This document shows positions 1 to 6,470 of a stretch of DNA of 7,868 nt, in pieces; within the stretch, counting starts at the first letter, position 1, and every line of letters begins with the position of its first letter. Location: positions 1 through 7,868 of the forward strand of contig DTUG01000195.1 in assembly GCA_012964275.1 (NCBI GenBank), in the 5' to 3' direction. The notes beneath the pieces are model-generated. The model was given only the letters and a program-made list of their open reading frames with translations. It made no database searches and was not told the DNA's origin. The position numbers were made by a program, and so were the translations under genes. The DNA is from Fidelibacterota bacterium (GTDB lineage Bacteria; Fidelibacterota; Marinisomatia; Marinisomatales; UBA1611).

Positions 1-47
1 ACTACTGATTACGAATCAGTCGCTTGAACCAACTCAGCTAACCCGGC
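1..47 (-). tRNA. tRNA-Thr (anticodon CGU), 5' half only, cut by the window edge
   Basis: Read on the minus strand from position 47, the sequence gives a 5' acceptor strand GCCGGGT and the TA linker. A D arm follows (GCT paired with AGC around an AGTTGGTTCA loop). A perfect 5-bp anticodon stem, ACTGA/TCAGT, encloses the loop TTCGTAA. The anticodon CGT lies at 13-11 on the minus strand and reads ACG, so this is a threonine tRNA. The variable loop, T arm and 3' acceptor strand lie beyond position 1. The fourth D-stem pair (G13-A22) is a mismatch, which is tolerated. The gene is co-oriented with the methyltransferase upstream of it, but the 198-base AT-rich gap suggests its own promoter. Confidence 0.92.
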
Positions 48-245
48 AGTAAAACATCCAGTTAATTTAGTAAAACATAACCTTCTAGATTTTGTGAAAT
101 AAACCATAAAACCTTTAAATTTGTAAATTCTTATATTTACCTATAAGTGCAAATATTACAATATTTACAGGAATATAGCATTGTAATTAACCCAAAACTT
201 TTGTAATGAGCGGGTTGGAAGTTTTAGTCATCTCGGTAGCTCTTT
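48..245. other. AT-rich intergenic spacer with short inverted repeats
   Basis: This spacer lies between the end of the leftward methyltransferase gene and the start of the leftward tRNA-Thr. It is markedly AT-rich and has no convincing reading frame. It should hold the end of the methyltransferase transcript and the tRNA promoter, but I found no -35/-10 pair on the minus strand that I would defend. It contains several short perfect inverted repeats, listed separately, and TTGTAAT occurs twice on the plus strand (181-187 and 201-207). Confidence 0.6.
130..187. repeat. Cluster of short perfect inverted repeats (operator-like)
   Basis: Three perfect palindromic pairs lie within 58 bases. CTTATA (130-135) pairs with TATAAG (142-147). 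AAATATT (151-157) pairs with AATATTT (160-166) across two bases. ATTACAAT (155-162) pairs with ATTGTAAT (180-187). The second is compact enough to resemble a dimeric transcription-factor site about 80-100 bases upstream of the tRNA start. The region is so AT-rich that such pairs arise easily by chance, so a regulatory role is only a guess. Confidence 0.3.
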
Positions 246-1097
246 TTACTCTTTATCACCGGGTATCATACGGTACAATAACAATCGATATGTCTTCATC
301 CGATTGAACATTTCGCTGGTCAGGCTCCCGGAAAAATAAATCCTGTTGATCTTAGCGATCCGTTTAGCAAAATACCAGTAAACCATTCTCATGATACGAG
401 GATAATGGCTGTTCAAATACCGGGCAGATAAAGTTCGGACCGGGTCTGCCACTTCATCGATAAACGCTGTAAGCACATCCATGGTGGGCGCTGTTTCAGC
501 TGTAATATCCTGGTTTAATAATTCCTGAAAAGGGAATTCAGTTATTTTATCCTGAAATGTCTGCCAGTCATGACCGCCGCCCAGCGGGCGCCTGCCTGTT
601 CCGGGTTGCCGGAAAAAATCGCAGATCAATAGATGTCCATCCATCCCCAAGGCGGTGATCACCTGATCCAGAGCTTTCAAAATCTTTACGTATTGAAAAC
701 TCTCGCTGAACAACACCAGGTCATAGGTGTCATCCAAAACTAAACGTTCAAAGGTGTTGCGAAAAACACGCACTTTTTCGCCAAGGTTTTCCTCGATCCG
801 GTCCGCCAGGTATTCACTGGGAGAAACACAATGCACCTGATACCCAGCTGCGATCATCTTCTCCGCCAGGCCTCCGGAACCGCTGCCCACATCCAGGATC
901 GTTTGAACTCCATCCGGAATAGCGTCCAGAATAAGTTTGGAATGAAGGTCCTGTGCCTCTTTAAGATTTGATGGTTCGATCGGCAATTCCTTCGGCCAGT
1001 AACCATAATGTAAATGTTCAGTATTAAATAAAAAGCGGCCCAGGACAAGGCCGATCTCTAAACCTACTTCTTTGGAACTGACTTTACTATTATCCAT
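246..1097 (-). CDS. Class I SAM-dependent methyltransferase, substrate unknown
   Basis: The 283-residue protein has a Rossmann-type methyltransferase core. Motif I is ILDVGSGSGG at residues 67-76, the glycine-rich loop that binds S-adenosylmethionine. DLVLFSESFQYV at about 126-137 is in the position of motif II and the post-motif II strand, and HLLICDFF at 155-162 forms the following strand. The N-terminal HLHYGYWP (28-35) resembles the HYGYW element in front of motif I in several small-molecule and lipid methyltransferases. The C-terminal 70 residues are basic and aromatic (YLNSHYPRIMRMVYWYF), perhaps a substrate lid or membrane-contacting helix. There is no signal peptide, so it is probably cytoplasmic. 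The ATG at 1097 is the first start after an in-frame stop at 1140-1142, and no Shine-Dalgarno sequence precedes it. The neighbours do not reveal the substrate. Methyltransferase assignment is firm; anything narrower would be guesswork. Confidence 0.88.
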   Translation of the reverse strand: MDNSKVSSKEVGLEIGLVLGRFLFNTEHLHYGYWPKELPIEPSNLKEAQDLHSKLILDAIPDGVQTILDVGSGSGGLAEKMIAAGYQVHCVSPSEYLADRIEENLGEKVRVFRNTFERLVLDDTYDLVLFSESFQYVKILKALDQVITALGMDGHLLICDFFRQPGTGRRPLGGGHDWQTFQDKITEFPFQELLNQDITAETAPTMDVLTAFIDEVADPVRTLSARYLNSHYPRIMRMVYWYFAKRIAKINRIYFSGSLTSEMFNRMKTYRLLLYRMIPGDKE

Positions 1098-1128
1098 AAA
1101 TGCAATATCGTGTGTGGAATCTTTGGTT

Positions 1129-1156
1129 TTAACCGTTAATTATATAAAGATATAAA
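1129..1156 (+). promoter_or_regulatory. Candidate promoter for rarA and downstream genes
   Basis: On the plus strand TTAACC (1129-1134, four of six matches to TTGACA) is followed after 16 bases by TATAAA (1151-1156, five of six matches to TATAAT). Transcription would start near 1163, giving a leader of about 68 bases before the rarA ATG. The element overlaps the candidate -10 of the opposite gene, as expected in a 133-base divergent gap. It is predicted from sequence only, and the organism may use a different promoter consensus. Confidence 0.3.
1139..1144 (-). promoter_or_regulatory. Candidate -10 box for the methyltransferase gene
   Basis: The minus strand reads TATAAT here, a perfect sigma-70-type -10 hexamer, placing a likely transcript start near 1132 and a leader of about 35 bases before the ATG at 1097. 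No good -35 hexamer lies 15-18 bases upstream; the bases there read roughly CTCATT or TCTCAT. The region is AT-rich, so a chance match is possible. Confidence 0.35.
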
Positions 1157-1230
1157 ATTAAATGAGATGGGATATGAAAAGAAGGTCCATTTGTTCATAG
1201 GATTAAAAAGGGTGGTAAATTTACTGGATC

Positions 1231-2535
1231 ATGAATTCAGCAAAAACTTTATTCGATAATAATCTTCCGCCGCTTGCAGAAAGGGTTCGACCGAAAACCA
1301 TGATGGAATTCTGCGGCCAGTCACACCTGACAGCTGAAGGTAAAATCCTGAACCAGGTCTCTGTACAAAAAACACCATTCTCTATGATTTTCTGGGGGCC
1401 GCCGGGAACCGGAAAAACTACGTTAGCCCGAATAATTGCTGGTTTAGTTGAAGCTGATTTCAGGGAATTGTCTGCGGTGTCCAGTGGTGTGAAAGACCTT
1501 CGTGCCGTCATTGCTGCCGGCAGGAGCAACCTTGAACAGGGATTTACTACCATTCTCTTTATTGATGAGATTCATCGATTCAGCAAGAGTCAGCAGGATG
1601 CCCTGCTGCACGCCGTGGAGAACGGTACAATCATTCTCATCGGAGCAACAACCGAAAACCCTTCATTCGAGGTGATCTCTCCCCTGCTATCCCGTTGCAA
1701 AGTATTGACATTCAAATCATTAAACCCGGACCATTTGCAAAACATATTAGATCAGGCATTTCAATCGGATGTGGTTTTATCCAAGGGGCATATTTCAATT
1801 GAAGATGATGAGATGGACACTCTTATCCAGTCATCTGCAGGCGATGCCCGTAAAATGCTGAACACATTGGAAGTGGCTGTTAAAATGCTGAATGGCCAGG
1901 GAACGATCACCCCGGATATTCTCAGCGAAGCCCTCCAATCCAAATCAATGATCTATGATAAGGCGGGCGATTACCATTATGATATCATAAGTGCTTTTAT
2001 TAAATCGGTGCGCGGCTCTGACCCAGATGCGGCGGTTTACTGGCTGGCGGTAATGCTGGAAGGCGGTGAAAACCCTGAGTTCATTGCCCGGAGGCTGGTG
2101 ATCCTGGCCGCTGAAGATATTGGCAACGCTGACCCTAATGGCTTGACCCTGGCTACCTCCGGTTTCCAGGCTGTCCATATGATCGGCATGCCGGAAGCGG
2201 CGATCATCCTGTCTCAGGTTACCACTTACCTGGCTAGTGCCCCAAAATCCAATGCAAGTTATAAAGCTGTAAAAGAAGCATCAAAAAAAGTAAAGGAATC
2301 CGGAACTCCTTCTGTACCGCTGCATTTACGGAATGCACCAACTGACCTCATGCAATCACTTGATTATGGCAAAGATTACAAATACCCCCATAGCCACCCA
2401 GAACACTTTATTGATGAAAACTATTTTCCTGATGGCCTGGAAGAAACATTTTACCACCCCACTGAACTGGGTCACGAGGCATGGATAAAAAACCGTCTCA
2501 AATCACTTTGGAACAAGAGATATAGCAATAGTTGA
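1231..2535 (+). CDS. rarA: RarA/MgsA-type AAA+ ATPase (replication-associated recombination protein A)
   Basis: RarA is a cytoplasmic clamp-loader-like AAA+ ATPase, related to eukaryotic WRNIP1/Mgs1, that acts at stalled replication forks. The 434-residue product matches the usual length (about 430-450). Visible landmarks in order are an N-terminal LAERVRPKTMMEFCGQ segment (15-30), Walker A GPPGTGKTT (56-64), Walker B IDEIHRF (111-117), sensor 1 GATTENPSF (138-146), the arginine finger in LLSRC (R155) and sensor 2 GDARKML (204-210, R207). The C-terminal tetramerisation region contains the family signature PLHLRNAPTDLM (363-374) and a GKDYKYPH element (380-387). The ATG at 1231 is the only sensible start, since a TAA stop lies in frame at 1216-1218. 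A purine-rich AAGGGTGG (1209-1216) is about 14 bases upstream, too far for a normal ribosome site. It is the first gene of the rightward cluster, 15 bases ahead of lptD. Confidence 0.96.
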   Translation: MNSAKTLFDNNLPPLAERVRPKTMMEFCGQSHLTAEGKILNQVSVQKTPFSMIFWGPPGTGKTTLARIIAGLVEADFRELSAVSSGVKDLRAVIAAGRSNLEQGFTTILFIDEIHRFSKSQQDALLHAVENGTIILIGATTENPSFEVISPLLSRCKVLTFKSLNPDHLQNILDQAFQSDVVLSKGHISIEDDEMDTLIQSSAGDARKMLNTLEVAVKMLNGQGTITPDILSEALQSKSMIYDKAGDYHYDIISAFIKSVRGSDPDAAVYWLAVMLEGGENPEFIARRLVILAAEDIGNADPNGLTLATSGFQAVHMIGMPEAAIILSQVTTYLASAPKSNASYKAVKEASKKVKESGTPSVPLHLRNAPTDLMQSLDYGKDYKYPHSHPEHFIDENYFPDGLEETFYHPTELGHEAWIKNRLKSLWNKRYSNS

Positions 2536-2550
2536 CCTTTAAATCCGATC

Positions 2551-5500
2551 ATGAAGCAGATCCTGATCACTATAATTCTTCCTTGTCTTCTTTTCGCCGA
2601 TGACCGCCTGCGCTTAAAAAAAGCTGATATCCTGGAAAGCAAAGTCATATCCGGTGAAAAGATCCAATTCCTCCGCGGAGATGTTGAGTTTCAAAAGGGA
2701 GATGTTTGGCTGAATTGTCAGGAAGGCCGGTATAAAGAAAAAAAAGAAGTAGCCTGGCTGTTCAAACAGGTAAAAGTAAAACAAAAAGAATTAACACTTA
2801 CCTGCGACACCCTGAAATACTTTTCCCGAGAAGACAGGATGGTAAGTACAGGACGGACTCATGTCTGGGACCCTGACTATGACTTGATCTCTGATTCACT
2901 TATTTTTTTTACGGAGCAGGACAGCGGTGTCGCAATTGGCCGAGTAGAGCTGGTTCAAAACAGGCAAACAATCACTGCTGACAGGATAGAATATGTAAAG
3001 CGCCCGGGGCAGGATGGGGTATCATATACCGCCATTGGGCAGGTTAAGATACAGGATTCAACCCGTGTTGCGAGCTGTGGAAAAGCAATATACAACCGTA
3101 CCGAAGAAGTGACCATTCTTCAGATCCAGCCGGAAATACGTGAGGAAAATCGTATTCTTTCGGGTGAAAAAATAGTGTTGACTTACAAGGAGGATGAACT
3201 CAAAAACATCCATATACCAAAACAGGCCCGGGCCAGCACTATTTCTTCAGGTTATGAAAATGCAGATGCAGACTCTACCGGTCAACGACCCACATTACAA
3301 TTCAAGGATGTCATGACCAGCTCAATCCTGAAAGGGTATTTTATCGATGGGAAACTGGATTCCATTCGGCTTGAGGGAATGGCTGCTACTCTTTATCACA
3401 TTTTCGATGACTCTGTATATCAGGGGAAAAATGAAACGTCCGGTGATACGATCATAATGCAATTTGCGAATAGTGAATTAGACCGTATTTTTGTGGATGG
3501 CGGTTCACGAGGCGTATATTCTCCCGATACGCTCACCAAGAATTCTGAATATCCAATAATTTATTCCGCAAATCAAATTGATTACCGGATTGAAACCGAA
3601 AAATCGGACCTGATGGGTGATGCAAAAGTCCGGCATGGAAACACGAACCTGGAGGCGGGTTTTATCAAAGTTAACTGGCGGACCAATCTCCTGTATGCTC
3701 TGCCAAAGGCAGAAGCAGACACACTATCGCAGCCAATAAAACCAACTATCACCGAAAAAGGGCGTGAACCAATGGTTGGTGATGATATGATGTATAATCT
3801 TGATACGAAGCGTGGGCGGATTAAAAAAGGTGCCACCAAAGCAGATGACGGTTATTATGCCGGAAAAGAGATTCGGAATGAAAGCGATGAAATTTTCTAC
3901 ATTCGGAATTCCAGCTTCACCACCTGCGACCTGGAGATTCCCCATTTTCATTTTGAATCAGACAAGATGAAAATTGTACAAGATGACGTGGTCATAGCTC
4001 GACCTATCATTCTGCATTTAGGGCAAATTCCTGTTATGGGGATCCCATTGGGAATTTTCCCCCACAGAGGTGGACGGCGGCACTCCGGGTGGATCATGCC
4101 GGCATATGGAGAAAATCGGTCAAGAGGTCAATTCATTGATGGGCTCGGATACTACTGGGCTCCCAATGATATCTGGGGCTCAAAATTTACTATGAGCATC
4201 GGGGATCGGCAGGGAGTTGTGTTCAAATTGAACAATCAATATCGGGTACGATACAAATTCAACGGGAGTATCTATTTGCGGAATCAGCAATTTCTCACAG
4301 GCAGTGATGATATAACCACCCTGGGAGAAGACCGAAAAAGTAATTTTATGGTTAGATGGGCCCATGCTCAGGTCCTGCGAAACCATCAATCTCTGAATGC
4401 AAATGTAACTTATTCCAGCAATGGGGATTATAATCGTACGTACGGCCTCGATGTGGCTGAGCGCATGGACCAGAAAGCAACATCCAACATGACTTATACC
4501 AAACGATGGCCAAAATCAAAAAATTCCATCAGTATGAATCTGTATTCAAATCAAGACTTGCTCATTGATCAAAAAGTGGACCCGAACAGTAATTATTTTA
4601 TCTCTCCGACTGGTGCGGGAACACAGCTAAATATTGTCAACAGAACGCTTCCCAGGTTCTCATTTCGCCATGGCCAAAGCAACCTGATACCCACAACTGC
4701 TACAAATAAAAAATGGTATCACAATATTGCCTGGAACTACGGCCTGAATTATACCAATAAAGATCGCCAGTATTATGAATCACAATGGGTGGACTCCACA
4801 GAAATCTATGACTGGGAAAGAGATGAAAACGGCGATCCAGTTGACACAGTATATAAAGATAACGGCTGGATCCACACCGCATCTATTAATGCTCCCCAGA
4901 AGATTTTTAAATACATTTCAATTAACCCCAGTTTAAGTTTGCGATCAGCTTGGGTAAACAGAACTTTTGAGGGGTTGGGGTATGACTCAACACAATCGTT
5001 TATTTCTGAAGAGACACAAGGTTTTGCCGCTCGAACCACCGGTTCTTTCTCCTTAAGTGCGAGCACCCAGATTTATGGTATTTTCCCAATCCCCATAGGC
5101 CCAATAAAGGTTATTCGCCATGTAGCTTCGCCATCTATAGGGTTCTCATGGTCACCAGATTTTTCAAAACCATTATTCGGCCAGGATCTGGGTTATGTCC
5201 AAGCATACACAGATCCATTTGGTAATGAGTTCATCCATGATCGGTTTTCAGGAACCATGGCCGGGAGCACACCGCGCTCAGAGAGAAAATCCATGAATTT
5301 TTCATTAAATAATGTTTTCCAGGCCAAAGTATTAAAAGATGATGAAGAAAAAAAGGTGGATCTTTTGAGTTGGCGAATGAGCAGCAGTTACAATTTTGCT
5401 GCCGATGAATATCGCCTGGCAAACCTCCGTTCTTCCCTACGGTCCAAGGTTGCAGGCAATCTAAACCTGGACTTTTCCATGACCCATGATTTTTATGGAT

Positions 5501-6072
5501 TTGATCCGGAAACAGGTGCTCGCGTTCCGGAATTCAATAAGAACAAAAATGGGTTAATTACTCCGCGACTTACCAATGCCCGTTTCTCCACTGGTTTCCG
5601 GTTCTCAGGAACCCGCTGGCACGATACAGGAAAAAAACAGGACCCAACAGATGATACAACAGCCGTTGAAGATGACCTGTCCGGGCCGGGACTTACCAAT
5701 CCCATCAATACTATGAAAAATACACTGAAGGGCGGAAAACTCTGGAGCACTAACGTCAGTTTGAGTTACAGTTACACCGTCAGCAACCCATTAAACCCAA
5801 AGGAGACGTTTTGGGTTAATACCACATCATCAATCCAAATGACCAAAAACTGGCGTGTGTCTTACCGGGCAAGGTTTGACATTATGGAAAAAGATCTGGT
5901 GAATCATTCGCTTTCCCTTTACCGCGATCTCCATTGCTGGGAACTTTCTCTGAACTGGACACCGGGTGGATTAGGTCAGGGAGTTTATGTGAAACTGAAT
6001 GTGAAATCACCCACCTTGAAAGACCTGAAGATTGAGAAAAGAGGCGGGGTATATTCCCGGTCGCCATTTTAA
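2551..6072 (+). CDS. lptD: Large LptD/OstA-like outer-membrane LPS-assembly protein with extended periplasmic domain
   Basis: LptD is the outer-membrane barrel that, with the lipoprotein LptE, receives LPS from the periplasmic Lpt bridge and inserts it into the outer leaflet. This 1173-residue form is much longer than the E. coli protein (784). A signal peptide is visible (residues 1-16, hydrophobic ILITIILPCLLFA, likely cut before D17). Residues about 38-216 form a chain of 29-residue beta repeats typical of the OstA/LptA jelly-roll, and more beta-rich sequence follows to about 450. The barrel entry carries family hallmarks: FTTCDLEIPHFHF (456-468), then a GIPLGIFPHRGGRRHSGWIMP block (497-517) and SRGQFIDGLGYYW (524-536). 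The C-terminal barrel shows alternating strands, the LHCWELSLNW motif (1127-1136) and a terminal Phe, as expected for BAM-assembled proteins. Mature cysteines are 56, 85, 176, 459 and 1129. The ATG lies 15 bases after rarA, without a Shine-Dalgarno sequence. LptE and LptA are not in the window. Family assignment is strong; the lptD name rests on family resemblance. Confidence 0.9.
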   Translation: MKQILITIILPCLLFADDRLRLKKADILESKVISGEKIQFLRGDVEFQKGDVWLNCQEGRYKEKKEVAWLFKQVKVKQKELTLTCDTLKYFSREDRMVSTGRTHVWDPDYDLISDSLIFFTEQDSGVAIGRVELVQNRQTITADRIEYVKRPGQDGVSYTAIGQVKIQDSTRVASCGKAIYNRTEEVTILQIQPEIREENRILSGEKIVLTYKEDELKNIHIPKQARASTISSGYENADADSTGQRPTLQFKDVMTSSILKGYFIDGKLDSIRLEGMAATLYHIFDDSVYQGKNETSGDTIIMQFANSELDRIFVDGGSRGVYSPDTLTKNSEYPIIYSANQIDYRIETEKSDLMGDAKVRHGNTNLEAGFIKVNWRTNLLYALPKAEADTLSQPIKPTITEKGREPMVGDDMMYNLDTKRGRIKKGATKADDGYYAGKEIRNESDEIFYIRNSSFTTCDLEIPHFHFESDKMKIVQDDVVIARPIILHLGQIPVMGIPLGIFPHRGGRRHSGWIMPAYGENRSRGQFIDGLGYYWAPNDIWGSKFTMSIGDRQGVVFKLNNQYRVRYKFNGSIYLRNQQFLTGSDDITTLGEDRKSNFMVRWAHAQVLRNHQSLNANVTYSSNGDYNRTYGLDVAERMDQKATSNMTYTKRWPKSKNSISMNLYSNQDLLIDQKVDPNSNYFISPTGAGTQLNIVNRTLPRFSFRHGQSNLIPTTATNKKWYHNIAWNYGLNYTNKDRQYYESQWVDSTEIYDWERDENGDPVDTVYKDNGWIHTASINAPQKIFKYISINPSLSLRSAWVNRTFEGLGYDSTQSFISEETQGFAARTTGSFSLSASTQIYGIFPIPIGPIKVIRHVASPSIGFSWSPDFSKPLFGQDLGYVQAYTDPFGNEFIHDRFSGTMAGSTPRSERKSMNFSLNNVFQAKVLKDDEEKKVDLLSWRMSSSYNFAADEYRLANLRSSLRSKVAGNLNLDFSMTHDFYGFDPETGARVPEFNKNKNGLITPRLTNARFSTGFRFSGTRWHDTGKKQDPTDDTTAVEDDLSGPGLTNPINTMKNTLKGGKLWSTNVSLSYSYTVSNPLNPKETFWVNTTSSIQMTKNWRVSYRARFDIMEKDLVNHSLSLYRDLHCWELSLNWTPGGLGQGVYVKLNVKSPTLKDLKIEKRGGVYSRSPF
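2662..3198 (+). repeat. Six tandem ~29-residue beta repeats coded inside lptD
   Basis: Codons 38-216 can be laid out as six units starting near residues 38, 67, 96, 125, 156 and 186. The equivalent positions are LNCQEGRY, LTCDTLKY, LISDSLIF, ITADRIEY, ASCGKAIY and LSGEKIVL. The third residue of each falls at 56, 85, 114, 143, 176 and 205, that is 29, 29, 29, 33 and 29 apart. This is the rung repeat of an OstA/LptA-type beta jelly-roll that forms the hydrophobic groove for lipid A. The repeat is in protein pattern only; the DNA units are not near-identical. Confidence 0.7.
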
Positions 6073-6131
6073 TCAGGTGTTTTTTCTACCCGCAGGATGT
6101 AAGAAATTCTCATCGCATTTTTTCAAGAATC

Positions 6132-6470
6132 ATGATCTGCCCTGAGTGCCACGCCGAATATTTAGACCACATTAATAAATGTGGAGATTGTAACGTTGCG
6201 CTTGTTGATGCATGTATTTTAGACTTGCCCATCCCGGAAATGACTTGGATTTCTCTTCCGCCGTTTGAAGGCAAGGTTTATGCGGATATGGCTGCGGAAA
6301 TATTAGATAAAAATGAAATTCCCTATTACCTGAAAATGGATTGGACCAGTTCCGCTTTCAGCATCGCAAGTGCAACCCTGCCTGGAGAAACGGTCCGGAT
6401 ATTTGTACCTGAAACGCATCAGAAGAAAGCAGAAAATATTGTTCAAGGAATTATAGGCAACCACCAGTGA
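6132..6470 (+). CDS. Small zinc-ribbon protein with a DUF2007-like C-terminal domain
   Basis: The 112-residue protein opens with a four-cysteine zinc ribbon, CPEC at residues 3-6 and CGDC at 17-20, expected to bind one zinc ion. The remainder (about 38-108) has the layout of the DUF2007 'putative signal-transducing protein' family: a strand (WISLPPFEG), a helix (YADMAAEILDKNEI), a strand (PYYLKMDW), a GETVRIFVP strand and a last helix (HQKKAENIVQGII). This is the ferredoxin-like fold seen in small regulatory domains. No biochemical role is established for the family, and I do not propose one. It has no signal peptide or membrane helix, so it is probably cytoplasmic. It follows lptD by 59 bases, lacks a clear Shine-Dalgarno sequence, and its TGA stop overlaps the hisS GTG start, suggesting shared translation with hisS. 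The gene is confidently real; the domain assignment is by pattern. Confidence 0.82.
   Translation: MICPECHAEYLDHINKCGDCNVALVDACILDLPIPEMTWISLPPFEGKVYADMAAEILDKNEIPYYLKMDWTSSAFSIASATLPGETVRIFVPETHQKKAENIVQGIIGNHQ
6467..6470 (+). promoter_or_regulatory. GTGA stop/start overlap coupling the zinc-ribbon gene to hisS
   Basis: The GTG start of hisS (6467-6469) shares bases with the TGA stop of the zinc-ribbon gene (6468-6470). Such 4-base overlaps usually mean that ribosomes finishing the first gene re-initiate on the second, keeping the two products in a linked ratio. The upstream ribosome site is weak, which fits dependence on coupling. Confidence 0.7.

Noticed and set aside
71..102. Minus-strand TATGTT (74-79) as the tRNA -10 box
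   Set aside because: The nearest TTGACA-like hexamer (TTTCAC) is only 14 bases away and other spacings give no match, so the call would not be defensible in such AT-rich sequence.
1..245. tRNA gene as an integration site of a mobile element
   Set aside because: No integrase, direct repeat of the tRNA end or foreign cargo is visible, and the tRNA 3' half, where attachment sites usually lie, is outside the window.
1221..1553. 110-codon minus-strand open frame overlapping rarA
   Set aside because: It is antisense to the Walker A/B region of a clear rarA gene and its translation has no protein-like family features.
2581..2600. Cysteine 12 in the LptD signal peptide as a lipoprotein attachment site
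   Set aside because: The residues before it are ILP, and proline at -1 does not fit a lipobox; a standard signal peptidase I site after A16 fits better, and the protein is a barrel family member.
3582..3839. 85-codon open frame on the minus strand inside lptD
   Set aside because: Lies wholly within a strongly supported gene, has no recognisable domain and no start context; similar antisense frames occur across the window by chance.
5626..5750. Acidic, polar stretch in LptD (about residues 1026-1062) as a frameshift or inserted domain
   Set aside because: The frame stays open and barrel-like strands resume on both sides; it reads as a long surface loop between strands.
6073..6131. T-rich runs between lptD and the zinc-ribbon gene as an intrinsic terminator
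   Set aside because: No stable GC-rich hairpin precedes either T run, so there is no terminator structure to support.
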